A DNA stretch of 19,086 bases from D2472 sp964275585 (GTDB taxonomy: Bacteria > Pseudomonadota > Gammaproteobacteria > Magnimaribacterales > D2472), in assembly GCA_964275585.1 (NCBI GenBank), contig CAXYCJ010000004.1, positions 1 to 19,086 on the forward strand, read 5' to 3'. Both the position numbers and the translations under genes were made by a program. The notes under the pieces were generated by a model. It was given only the letters and a program-made list of their open reading frames with translations. It ran no database searches and had not been told where the DNA came from. Below, piece by piece: positions 1 to 7,452 of this stretch (the first letter of the stretch is position 1; every line of letters starts with the position of its first letter).

Positions 1-80
1 GTACGATGCCTATGATGAGATTAACATCAGTCATTAATCGAAAAAGAGAGGAAATCTATGGAGGTTACTACAGAGACTGA
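1..80 (+). CDS. possible C-terminal end of a gene entering from the left edge
   Basis: Reading from base 3, this frame is open for 25 codons to a TGA at 78-80 and ends in Tyr-Gly-Gly-Tyr-Tyr-Arg-Asp. A second frame starting at base 2 is open only to a TAA at 35-37. If one of them is real it is the tail of a plus-strand gene, convergent with the lipoprotein gene that ends at 113. No family can be recognised from so few residues, and an open frame this short can occur by chance. Confidence 0.25.
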   Translation, partial: TMPMMRLTSVINRKREEIYGGYYRD

Positions 81-112
81 GTTACCCAGATAGATATAGC
101 TATTAAAGTTTT

Positions 113-598
113 TTAATCTATGTTTGGTAGATTGTCATAATCTAATCCGGCGTATGGAAGCTGCTCAGCGATCGCATTTGGATGCACCACTGAAATAACA
201 ATATCACTGCCATAATCACCGCTAAAAAATTGACCTAAGCCTGTTGTAGGAGTTATGTAAATGGTAGCAAATCGACCTTCTTTTGAATATACAAGTGAAA
301 TTTCTTCAGCAACTTTTGAACTAACCAACACCCATCCACTTTCAGGAGTTGAGTTACCATAAAAAATTAAATTTTCAGCAGGGCTATAGCTTGATTCTAA
401 TACAATTCTTCCAGACACAGCGTTACCAGTTCCTAGCACCACAGTGGGGTCTTTAATGATCTCAGAATTCTTTGGTATTGGAAAATCCGAAAGAAGATAC
501 GAAATAATTTTTCTTTGGTTTACTTGGTACTCATTAACAAATAATGTGCAGCTTGATATAAAAATTAAGAGGAAGAGGACAGGGAAATATTTTTTCAT
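113..598 (-). CDS. small predicted lipoprotein of unknown function
   Basis: The 161-residue protein starts with Met-Lys-Lys, a hydrophobic run (residues 5-16) and the lipobox Ile-Ser-Ser-Cys with Cys17 as the likely lipidated residue. It should therefore be exported, cleaved by signal peptidase II and anchored in a membrane facing the periplasm. The mature part is mixed alpha/beta in character, with an Asp/Asn-rich end and no catalytic motif I recognise. The gene lies 40 bases downstream of the putative outer-membrane protein gene on the same strand, so the two may be co-transcribed and act together in the envelope. The start at 598 is chosen because the signal peptide begins there. An antisense open frame inside it (444-644) is discarded. 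The lipoprotein call is well supported; the function is unknown. Confidence 0.75.
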   Translation of the reverse strand: MKKYFPVLFLLIFISSCTLFVNEYQVNQRKIISYLLSDFPIPKNSEIIKDPTVVLGTGNAVSGRIVLESSYSPAENLIFYGNSTPESGWVLVSSKVAEEISLVYSKEGRFATIYITPTTGLGQFFSGDYGSDIVISVVHPNAIAEQLPYAGLDYDNLPNID

Positions 599-638
599 AG
601 CTTATATCTTATACCACTTCCATTTCTTAATAAAATAC

Positions 639-1334
639 TTATAAGTTTAATTGGTAACCTATTTTGAAAGAGCTATCCAAGACCTGGCTTGAGGAAGCCT
701 CGAGAAATAAAGCACTTCTCTTATTTATATTATACAGGAGACCTATACCAAATTTTTTGTCTGTATCATCTGATAGCTGTGCATCGTATGGCGGACAAGT
801 AAGAGCTCTGCACACCGGATTACCACTATCTATAATTACAGCTTCTTTTGAAGCATCTAAAAAAATTTTTCCTTCCCATGAATTACTATTACCAAATCTA
901 ATGCCAGCAACAAAGCTTGCATGACTGTCATTCCCCTCAAAATTGAATCTTTCTCCATCAAAGTCGGACGTCTTGATTCCCACTTCTGCAAATACATCGA
1001 AGAGATTTTTAATTTTTAATTTAACGTCGCCTGCTGACATGCTGCCAATTAAATCTCCAACCCCCATGTGTGCGCCTAATCTTATAGTATCAACCACTTT
1101 GTCGTATGACTCTCTTTTATAATCAACCCCATCAGCTTTTCTTTCCAAGGTTGCATAAAATGATCCAGGCAGATCAACAGATAAGTTAATTGCAAAACCA
1201 GATTTTTCTGCTTCAATAAAATGAACCCCAAGAGATGTATATTTATAATCATTGGACTCTCTATTTAGCCTATCTTCCTCGGTAGAAGCTTGAAAGGAAA
1301 GAATAAACAAAGGGATTAAATAGAAATATTTCAT
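639..1334 (-). CDS. putative secreted or outer-membrane beta-barrel protein
   Basis: The 231-residue protein begins with a short signal peptide (Met-Lys, hydrophobic core at about residues 3-14, probable cleavage near Ala16). The mature part alternates polar and hydrophobic residues in strand-like stretches (for example residues 39-60, 75-120 and 195-231) separated by acidic turns, and it closes with a strand ending Gly-Tyr-Gln-Leu-Asn-Leu. This looks like a small outer-membrane beta-barrel, although the last residue is Leu rather than the usual Phe. No specific family is recognised. It precedes the lipoprotein gene on the same strand. Its upstream region is occupied by the antisense HupE/UreJ relic, so its promoter must lie inside former coding DNA. 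It could instead be a soluble periplasmic protein. Confidence 0.65.
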   Translation of the reverse strand: MKYFYLIPLFILSFQASTEEDRLNRESNDYKYTSLGVHFIEAEKSGFAINLSVDLPGSFYATLERKADGVDYKRESYDKVVDTIRLGAHMGVGDLIGSMSAGDVKLKIKNLFDVFAEVGIKTSDFDGERFNFEGNDSHASFVAGIRFGNSNSWEGKIFLDASKEAVIIDSGNPVCRALTCPPYDAQLSDDTDKKFGIGLLYNINKRSALFLEASSSQVLDSSFKIGYQLNL

Positions 1335-1639
1335 TGATCAATGTTAACAGAGAGAGGTACTTTAAAAAAATATTAACTGATATAGCTGGAATAGGCATTG
1401 GCAACGAGCAGCTGCTGCTGTCACTTTTATTTTTTAATTCAGGCATTGAAGCTGGGCAGTTTCATCTGATTCCGATATTTAGTTTCGCTGTCTGGATGTC
1501 TCGTAGATTTAATTTTTACAGTCAATCAGCAACATGCGCTTCATTGGTTATTGATGGAATGGGATTTTTCTGGTTCATCGAGAGAACAGTTAGCCTTATC
1601 TCAATCTATAAGAGGCAAGCCTGCCAAACAGATTGTTAA
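1334..1639 (+). pseudogene. C-terminal remnant of a HupE/UreJ_2-type membrane protein
   Basis: An open frame of 101 codons reads from a TTG at 1334 to a TAA at 1637. It contains Leu-Phe-Phe-Asn-Ser-Gly-Ile-Glu-Ala-Gly-Gln (about residues 31-41), two hydrophobic helices and a late Phe-Trp-Phe-Ile-Glu-Arg. These match the C-terminal part of the HupE/UreJ_2 family, whose members carry an F-N-x-G-V-E-x-G-Q helix and end in a helix with W-x-x-E-R. The N-terminal two thirds, with the family's signal peptide and His-Gly-rich helices, are missing: an in-frame stop lies at 1304-1306 and the DNA further left is the outer-membrane protein gene on the other strand. I therefore call it a gene relic. The family match is from memory. 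If the frame is still translated it would give a two- or three-helix peptide. Confidence 0.6.
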
Positions 1640-1677
1640 GTATTGGTACTCAGGTCTTCAGTAACCTCTATTTTGGG

Positions 1678-2901
1678 TCAAATAAATTGCTCATATTTAA
1701 TTGAGGAATTTTTATCAATGGCCTGATTTACCTCAGGCATTGGATACTTCAATCCTGATGCACAATTAAAAAGCATGACTTTTTCATTTACATTAATAAT
1801 TTTTTGTTCAATGGCTACTTGATATCCTGCTGCTGTGGCAGCACCTTCTGGGCAAAGCAATAAGCCATCCTCTTGGGAAATAAGATCCCGCACTTTCATA
1901 ATATGTTCATCATCAACTGCAAGGGCGCAACCGCCAGATTCCTTAATGGCTTTTAGTATCAAAAAATCACCTATGGCTGCGGGAACTCTTATGCCCGCTG
2001 CAATGGTATGAGCATTTTTCCATAATGGCGCATGATCCAAACCCTTATTAAATGCTTCAACAATTGGGGCGCATCCTGTCGATTGAACTGCTATCATTTT
2101 AGGAAGCTTCCCCTTTAACCAACCCAATTCTTTTAGTTCAGCAAAGGCTTTCCACATTCCAATGAGGCCAGTACCACCTCCTGTAGGATAAAAGATGGCA
2201 TCTGGTAATACCCAATTCATTTGCTCTGCCAGCTCAAACCCCATAGTTTTTTTACCCTCAATTCTGTATGGTTCCTTGAGTGTTGAGACATCAAACCAAC
2301 CAGCTTTCTCTTTTCCTTCATGGACTATTTTTCCGCAATCATTAATCAAGCCATTTACGAGATAGGTATCAGCTCCCTGAAGTTGTATTTCTTGAACGTT
2401 AACTATTGGCGTATCCTCAGGGCAAAAGACTGTAGCCTTTATATTAGCTTGCTTGGCATATGCTGCTAAAGCAGCACCAGCGTTTCCATTCGTGGGTATC
2501 GCAAGGTGATTTATTCCAAATTGATGTGCCATTGAAACAGCCATTGCTAAGCCTCTAGCTTTAAAAGAACCTGTGGGTAACCTTCCTTCATCTTTAACAA
2601 TTACATTTTTAAGCTTTCCTCCAAGCATCAAGGCGCTCTTTCGCAGAGGAATTAGTGGTGTTAATACCTCTCCCAAAGAAATTTGAGATTCTTGGTTTGA
2701 GACAGGCAAGAGCGCTTGATAACGCCAAAATCCTTGAGCTGATTCTGTATACCAGCTATCTTTATTAAGCTCAGCTTTAACCCTGTCCAAGTCATACCTC
2801 ACTAATAGAGGTATTCCATCTTTTGAGAGATTGTGAATTTCATCTGCAGAATAAATGCTTCCAGTCTTAGAGCACTCTAAGTGTGAGATATATGATTTCA
2901 T
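1678..2901 (-). CDS. thrC: threonine synthase (PLP-dependent, fold type II)
   Basis: This 407-residue protein probably converts O-phospho-L-homoserine to L-threonine and phosphate in the cytoplasm. The PLP lysine is Lys114 in Gly-Ser-Phe-Lys-Ala-Arg-Gly. Pro-Thr-Asn-Gly-Asn-Ala-Gly (about 136-142) is the substrate and cofactor loop, and Gly-Gly-Gly-Thr-Gly (about 240) is the phosphate-binding loop. The N-terminal Leu-Glu-Cys-Ser-Lys-Thr-Gly segment and the Leu-Leu-Val-Arg-Tyr-Asp-Leu that follows are typical of the archaeal/plant-like threonine synthases. The ATG directly follows the TAG of the proline iminopeptidase gene with no gap, so translation is probably coupled. No thrA or thrB lies nearby. 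The second fold-type-II PLP enzyme of the operon is diaminopropionate ammonia-lyase, so a role as a related ammonia-lyase is the main alternative. Confidence 0.82.
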   Translation of the reverse strand: MKSYISHLECSKTGSIYSADEIHNLSKDGIPLLVRYDLDRVKAELNKDSWYTESAQGFWRYQALLPVSNQESQISLGEVLTPLIPLRKSALMLGGKLKNVIVKDEGRLPTGSFKARGLAMAVSMAHQFGINHLAIPTNGNAGAALAAYAKQANIKATVFCPEDTPIVNVQEIQLQGADTYLVNGLINDCGKIVHEGKEKAGWFDVSTLKEPYRIEGKKTMGFELAEQMNWVLPDAIFYPTGGGTGLIGMWKAFAELKELGWLKGKLPKMIAVQSTGCAPIVEAFNKGLDHAPLWKNAHTIAAGIRVPAAIGDFLILKAIKESGGCALAVDDEHIMKVRDLISQEDGLLLCPEGAATAAGYQVAIEQKIINVNEKVMLFNCASGLKYPMPEVNQAIDKNSSIKYEQFI

Positions 2902-3864
2902 CTATTCTAGAATTTTGGCAAATTCATTGGTCGCCATAACTAGTTCATGAGTTATTTCTTTTTCAAAAGCTGAGTGACCAGAAAAAGGCGCAATAACCAA
3001 AGAGGCTTCAGGCCAACTCTCTGAAAGTTCATAGGCTGTTTCAGGCGGACACACCATGTCATAACGTCCTTGGACAATCACAGCAGGGATAGATCGAATT
3101 TTATCTATTTCATTTATCAATTGATTTTCATGATCTAAGAAACCCTTATTGATAAAGTAGTGGTTCTCAATCAGAGCAAAGGCAAGAGCAAACTCTGGGT
3201 CTGAAAATTCTTCCATTCTTGCAGGAGAGTAATCCATGCTGCTGCAAGCAGATTCCCAGCGAGACCAAGCAATAGCTGCATCTAAGCTCTTTTGTCGATC
3301 TGAGCCTGTAAAGATTTCATGATATGCCTGCATAATATTCGATCGTTTTTCTGGAGCAATTATTTTTATAAAATTAGCCCAAGCTTCAGGGAAGATGTGA
3401 CTAGCACCATCTTGGTAAAACCAATTAAGTTCTTTTTCACGCAGCAAAAATATTCCTCTTAAAACCATTTCGCTGACTGAGGCTGGATGAGTTTGAGCGT
3501 AAGCTAAAGCTAGAGTGCTTCCCCATGATCCCCCAAAAACTAACCATTTCTCAATATCGAGATTCTTTCTCAGGCACTCAATATCAGATACCAAGTCCCA
3601 AGTCGTATTATTTTTTATAGATGAATGGGGTTTACTTCTTCCGCAGCCACGTTGATCAAATATCACAATCCTGTATAACTCAGGATTAAAAAATCTCCTT
3701 ACGTCTTTGTTGCCTCCTCCTCCAGGACCACCATGCAAGAAAATAGCCGGTTTGCCGCCTGGATTTCCACATTGCTCATAATATATTTCATGTTGATCTG
3801 CGAACATAAAACCTTTGTTGTAAGGCTCAATTGATGGATACAATTTCAGTTGTTTATGGGCCAT
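2902..3864 (-). CDS. pip: proline iminopeptidase (alpha/beta hydrolase, S33)
   Basis: The enzyme removes N-terminal proline from peptides. The 320-residue length is usual for the bacterial S33 family. His-Gly-Gly-Pro-Gly-Gly-Gly (44-50) forms the oxyanion hole region, and Asp-Gln-Arg-Gly-Cys-Gly-Arg-Ser (70-77) is the family signature. The nucleophile is Ser113 in Gly-Gly-Ser-Trp-Gly-Ser, with Asp269 (Gly-Arg-Tyr-Asp) and His297 (Ser-Gly-His-Ser) completing the triad. There is no signal peptide, so it is cytoplasmic and acts on imported or turned-over peptides. It sits between the PhyH dioxygenase gene (19-base gap) and threonine synthase (no gap) in the same operon. All catalytic residues are visible and the assignment is firm. 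Confidence 0.93.
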   Translation of the reverse strand: MAHKQLKLYPSIEPYNKGFMFADQHEIYYEQCGNPGGKPAIFLHGGPGGGGNKDVRRFFNPELYRIVIFDQRGCGRSKPHSSIKNNTTWDLVSDIECLRKNLDIEKWLVFGGSWGSTLALAYAQTHPASVSEMVLRGIFLLREKELNWFYQDGASHIFPEAWANFIKIIAPEKRSNIMQAYHEIFTGSDRQKSLDAAIAWSRWESACSSMDYSPARMEEFSDPEFALAFALIENHYFINKGFLDHENQLINEIDKIRSIPAVIVQGRYDMVCPPETAYELSESWPEASLVIAPFSGHSAFEKEITHELVMATNEFAKILE

Positions 3865-3883
3865 CTTTTATAAAATATTTCTA

Positions 3884-4771
3884 TTAATTTTTCTTTGATG
3901 AACTGTCTACCAATTCTTCCGATGTTTTGATTTGAAATGGATCATCAGATTCTCCAAAAATTTTCTTGGGAGAAACCGATTCAAGCTTACCTTCGGTATC
4001 AGTTGGGTCAGTATAAAAACCTAATACATATCCTCCTTGAGAGTATCCCATCAAGTCTCTTAATTCAGGCTGTAAATCTTTAGCTATAGACGGTGGGCAT
4101 GATAGATATTGATTCTCTTCTTGTCTTAGCCAGTTTGGAGCATAGTGCAAAAATACTCCTAAACGCTCTGCATTGCTTTTATTGGCCCCACCACCATGCA
4201 TCACTGAGCCTGTATAAATAAAGACAGAGCCTGCGGACATTTCTGCATGCTCAACTTCGTCTGGAAGGGGAGATCTATCTTTATCCCACTTATGTGACCC
4301 TGGAACTACCTGAGTGGCACCATTCTCTTTTGTAAAATCTGTAATAGCCCATACAGTGCTAAGTTGTGTTTCTATTTTTCTTGGAACGTATCCCCCCCAC
4401 ACACCTCTGTCTCGATGAAGAACTTGTTGCGTTTCACCAGGACCAATTGAAATGGCAGAAGTGAAATGCAGTTGATAGCCATCACAGTGCGGCTCTAAAA
4501 ATTTTTGGGAAACTTGGTTAATCACAGGATTTAAAGCCAGGTCTCGGCACTTTGGAGATCGAGCCATAAGAGCGCCAACTCTTTTTGTTTGAAATCCAGT
4601 GAAGTCATTATCTCCCTTTAGATTATTTTTAAGATAAGGCTCAAGATCATTTTTGATTTGCTGGAGATCTTCGCTTGATAATACATCATCAATAATTAGG
4701 CCAGCATCCTGATCCAGGACTTCCAAAATATGCGAAATATCTGAATTAGATTTTAAATGTTTAATTGCCAT
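3884..4771 (-). CDS. phytanoyl-CoA dioxygenase (PhyH) family Fe(II)/2-oxoglutarate oxygenase
   Basis: The 295-residue protein has the double-stranded beta-helix iron site. His119 and Asp121 lie in Leu-His-Arg-Asp-Arg-Gly, His192 in Met-His-Gly-Gly-Gly, and Arg203 (Glu-Arg-Leu-Gly-Val-Phe) is placed to bind the 2-oxoglutarate carboxylate. Pro-Gly-Ser-His-Lys-Trp (157-162) is also a typical PhyH element. Members hydroxylate small molecules such as acyl-CoAs, ectoine, amino acids or phosphonates, and the substrate cannot be read from the sequence. The neighbours are amino-acid and peptide enzymes, so a hydroxylated amino acid is a reasonable guess but only inference. The gene is in the middle of the yajQ-to-thrC operon, 36 bases downstream of the ammonia-lyase gene. 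The antisense strand of the glycine-rich stretch carries a run of seven C at 4392-4398. Confidence 0.88.
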   Translation of the reverse strand: MAIKHLKSNSDISHILEVLDQDAGLIIDDVLSSEDLQQIKNDLEPYLKNNLKGDNDFTGFQTKRVGALMARSPKCRDLALNPVINQVSQKFLEPHCDGYQLHFTSAISIGPGETQQVLHRDRGVWGGYVPRKIETQLSTVWAITDFTKENGATQVVPGSHKWDKDRSPLPDEVEHAEMSAGSVFIYTGSVMHGGGANKSNAERLGVFLHYAPNWLRQEENQYLSCPPSIAKDLQPELRDLMGYSQGGYVLGFYTDPTDTEGKLESVSPKKIFGESDDPFQIKTSEELVDSSSKKN

Positions 4772-4807
4772 ACATAGAGTTTATGACAATTTTAAAAATG
4801 AATAAAA

Positions 4808-5977
4808 TTATTCAGTAATAATTGAATTATAAATTTCAGGATCCGTGGCTCCTTCTGTCCCAAACAACAAAATAACACTTTCCTGATTCAACCCCATAGT
4901 CTCTGAAACTTTTTGGTCTTTCATTGCTTCTATTAATCCAGCTAATCCTGCAACAGAGGATTCTCCGGACTCAATTTTTGGATCATTTGTGGCTAATAAT
5001 CTCATCAATCCAGGTATCGAAGAATCATTAATGGTAATAAAATCATCGGTCCCTGATTTTAGTATTTCCCAACCTAGCAAAGAAGGTTCGCCACAAGACA
5101 GACCAGCCATCATTGTTTCTTGTTTAACGTTTACTGATGTCATTTGATTATTTTGAGCGCTTCTAATGAGGCAGGGAGCATGTTCGGATTCAACCACAAC
5201 AACTTTAATATCATGCTCAGGAAATCTCTCCCAAAAATATCCGCAAATAGCCCCAGGGAATGAACCGACACCGCCTTGTAAAAATATGTGACTCGGAAGA
5301 GGCTGATCTTTTATTTGATCAACGATTTCTTCTGCCATGACGTTGTAACCGGCCATGATGTAGCGCGGATATTTTGTGTAACCCTTATAGGAAGTATCTG
5401 AAATAACATGCCACTGATTTTTTCGGGCATCTTCAATGCATATTTGAAGCGACTCATCATAGTTTCCAGAAACACGTATAACGCTTGCCTCAAGATCTTC
5501 CATCGCCTTTTGACGACCAGAACTTACCTCTGAGTGGATATAGATCTGACATTTGCAACCAAATAGTTTTGCTCCAAAAGCTACGGAGCGGCCATGATTG
5601 CCATCGGTTGCTGTGGTAACTGTGTACTTTGCAATTTGCTCTGAATACTTTCCTTGATGAATGTCTTTGATGTGGACCTTGCCGCCAATCTCTGATTGCA
5701 GAGCATGATGAATAAACTTTAAAACTCCATAAGTCCCACCCAAAGCCTTGAAGCTACTCAATCCGAAGCGAGCGCTTTCATCTTTATAGTAAATATTTTT
5801 GACCCCAATTTCAGAGGCTAGAGTATAAAGAGAATACAGCGGGGTTTTGGCATAACCTTCCCAGGTTTTAATCTCTTCAAAAGCAGCGGTTGTATTGTGC
5901 AGATTTAATACAGACCTCAATTCATTTGAATAAGGCCCAGTATCTTTTTGAATGTTATGAAAATGTTCCGTCAGCAT
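4808..5977 (-). CDS. dpaL: diaminopropionate ammonia-lyase
   Basis: The enzyme splits 2,3-diaminopropionate into pyruvate and two ammonia using PLP. The 389-residue length is close to that of E. coli YgeX/DpaL. Lys77 in Ser-Ser-Phe-Lys-Ala-Leu-Gly is the PLP lysine. The aspartates used as acid/base residues in the characterised enzymes are present: Asp125 in Thr-Ala-Thr-Asp-Gly-Asn-His-Gly and Asp194 in Ile-Ser-Asp-Thr-Ser-Tyr-Lys-Gly-Tyr-Thr. The glycine-rich phosphate loop is Gln-Gly-Gly-Val-Gly-Ser-Phe-Pro (about 234-241). The gene starts 12 bases after the yajQ stop, so it belongs to the same transcript. Its presence suggests use of diaminopropionate, or of related amino acids, as a carbon and nitrogen source. 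Neighbouring proline iminopeptidase could release such amino acids from peptides; that link is inference. Confidence 0.9.
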   Translation of the reverse strand: MLTEHFHNIQKDTGPYSNELRSVLNLHNTTAAFEEIKTWEGYAKTPLYSLYTLASEIGVKNIYYKDESARFGLSSFKALGGTYGVLKFIHHALQSEIGGKVHIKDIHQGKYSEQIAKYTVTTATDGNHGRSVAFGAKLFGCKCQIYIHSEVSSGRQKAMEDLEASVIRVSGNYDESLQICIEDARKNQWHVISDTSYKGYTKYPRYIMAGYNVMAEEIVDQIKDQPLPSHIFLQGGVGSFPGAICGYFWERFPEHDIKVVVVESEHAPCLIRSAQNNQMTSVNVKQETMMAGLSCGEPSLLGWEILKSGTDDFITINDSSIPGLMRLLATNDPKIESGESSVAGLAGLIEAMKDQKVSETMGLNQESVILLFGTEGATDPEIYNSIITE

Positions 5978-5989
5978 GAAAAAAGAGAG

Positions 5990-6472
5990 TTAATCTCTAA
6001 AGTTATCAAACTGAAGGGGGAGGTCGTATTTTTGATCTTTCACTAACTGAATTATTTGCTGCAACTCGTCTCTTTTTTTACCATTAATTCTTACGCTTTC
6101 GCCTTGCACGGATGCTTGAACCTTCACTTTAGATTGTTTAACCAAGGTTGTAATTTTTTTTGCTAACTCACGATCAATTCCTTCTTGCAAAGCTACGGAT
6201 TGTCGAGCTGCACCGTTTGACACTTCTACTATTCCAGGTTGAAGGGTCTTTAGGTCTATACCTCGTTTAGCCATAGCTTCATTCAGCACAGGCTCCATTT
6301 GCCTAATTTGAAAATCTTCTTTTGCGGTCAAAAGAATTTCTTTATTGTTTAGGGCAAATGACGCATTGGTTCCCTTAAAATCAAATCTATTTTGTAAAAC
6401 CCTATTTGCCTGATCGACAGCATTGGTTAGTTCATGTGTGTTTAGTTCTGATTTGATATCGAAAGAGGCCAT
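5990..6472 (-). CDS. yajQ: YajQ family nucleotide-binding protein (UPF0234)
   Basis: The 160-residue protein matches YajQ over its whole length: it begins Met-Ala-Ser-Phe-Asp-Ile-Lys-Ser-Glu, has the Asn-Arg-Phe-Asp-Phe-Lys-Gly-Thr segment (29-36), and ends with the Gly-Lys-Lys-Arg-Asp-Glu-Leu-Gln and Leu-Pro-Leu-Gln-Phe-Asp-Asn-Phe-Arg-Asp elements of the family. Family members bind nucleotides, and some have been reported as cyclic di-GMP receptors that act with transcription factors. It is cytoplasmic with two ferredoxin-like folds. It is the first gene of the minus-strand operon with dpaL, the PhyH gene, pip and thrC; the link to amino-acid catabolism may be transcriptional convenience rather than function. 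No clear Shine-Dalgarno sequence precedes the ATG. Confidence 0.95.
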   Translation of the reverse strand: MASFDIKSELNTHELTNAVDQANRVLQNRFDFKGTNASFALNNKEILLTAKEDFQIRQMEPVLNEAMAKRGIDLKTLQPGIVEVSNGAARQSVALQEGIDRELAKKITTLVKQSKVKVQASVQGESVRINGKKRDELQQIIQLVKDQKYDLPLQFDNFRD

Positions 6473-6505
6473 AAGTTTTAAAATATTTTAGATAAACCAC
6501 CATTA

Positions 6506-6511
6506 ATTATA
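6506..6511 (-). promoter_or_regulatory. possible -10 box for the yajQ operon
   Basis: Read on the minus strand this is a perfect TATAAT, about 34 bases upstream of the yajQ start and inside the 62-base gap before the reductase gene. The -35 hexamer 17 bases further up is poor, so the promoter call rests on the -10 and its position only. Confidence 0.3.
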
Positions 6512-6534
6512 CTAGCTTTAAATAGGAGGGAATA

Positions 6535-7395
6535 TTATATAGACGATGTTTTTTCCCATTCGATTGCAGCTGCTTCCACAGAGCTCAGCATATTAGGTAA
6601 GTTTACATTACATAATGTAGAAATTTTACTAGAATTTAATCCGCATGAATTTGCCCTTTTTACAGATAATGTTTCAACACTCTTTAGAGCATAATTGAGA
6701 CTACATTTTAAACGCTTAGCTAATGCAACTGCAAAATCTGCCTTCGAAAATACTTCAGAGGATGCGAGGTTATATAACCCAGCAGGCTTAGAATTCATGA
6801 TATTAAAAATCATTGGAGCCAGCTCATTGCAATGAATAAAAGATGTAAAAGCATCATCAAATAAATCTATTTTTTGATTGGAATTTATTGCATTTATGAG
6901 CCAATCTAAAAATGAAGAGTTTTGCTTATTTCTGCCAATAATGGAGGTTCTTAACACCAAAGCATTTGAATTCTCTAAAACCTTTAATTCCGCATCAAAC
7001 TTAGTCCGAGCATAATGATTAAGAACCGATACAGGATCCCTCTCAGAGTGCGCAGAATTTGCAGCATCAATGTAATAGTGATCTGTAGATATATGGATAA
7101 AATACAATCCCTTTTCCATGCAAAAATTTGAAATATTATATGGAGTTAAAGTGTTGACCTGATATGCCTCATCTGGGAAATTCTCGCAGCGTTCAAATGA
7201 AGTAATTGCTGCACAATTGATCACTACATCAGGTTTTATTCTCTCAATTTCTGCTAAGACTTTTTTGGGATTAAGGTAATCAGGACGATTGATGTTAGCA
7301 CTGCCAGGAAATAAAATTGTATTACCTGTTTGCTGGCCATATGCACTCATGTATGTTCCTAGCATTCCGGTATTACCCAATATTAGAATTTTCAT
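6535..7395 (-). CDS. RmlD-like NAD(P)-dependent sugar-nucleotide reductase
   Basis: This extended short-chain dehydrogenase probably reduces a 4-keto sugar nucleotide in surface-sugar synthesis, as RmlD does for dTDP-4-keto-rhamnose. From the chosen start it has 286 residues. Gly-Asn-Thr-Gly-Met-Leu-Gly (7-13) is the Rossmann dinucleotide loop, His-Ile-Ser-Thr-Asp (101-105) is the usual strand before the active site, and Tyr128 and Lys132 form the YxxxK pair. The ATG at 7393-7395 gives the family's canonical Met-Lys-Ile-Leu-Ile-Leu-Gly beginning; a TTG at 7434 would add 13 residues and nearly touch the upstream gene. It is co-directional with the surface-carbohydrate gene, 57 bases upstream. 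No rmlA, rmlB or rmlC is present, so the substrate may be the CDP-4-keto sugar made by the cassette at 13407-16519 or a nonulosonate precursor. Confidence 0.8.
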   Translation of the reverse strand: MKILILGNTGMLGTYMSAYGQQTGNTILFPGSANINRPDYLNPKKVLAEIERIKPDVVINCAAITSFERCENFPDEAYQVNTLTPYNISNFCMEKGLYFIHISTDHYYIDAANSAHSERDPVSVLNHYARTKFDAELKVLENSNALVLRTSIIGRNKQNSSFLDWLINAINSNQKIDLFDDAFTSFIHCNELAPMIFNIMNSKPAGLYNLASSEVFSKADFAVALAKRLKCSLNYALKSVETLSVKRANSCGLNSSKISTLCNVNLPNMLSSVEAAAIEWEKTSSI

Positions 7396-7452
7396 ATTTT
7401 TAACACTAATAGGCGTTATATTTGATGCAACCAATCGAAAAATTAGCCCTTA

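Noticed and set aside
444..924. Plus-strand open frames at 444-644 and 664-924
   Set aside because: They lie antisense to the lipoprotein and outer-membrane genes, lack recognisable motifs and ribosome binding sites, and the minus-strand frames carry clear signal peptides.
1640..1677. Terminator hairpin after threonine synthase
   Set aside because: Only a four-pair AGGT/ACCT stem without a U-tract can be drawn.
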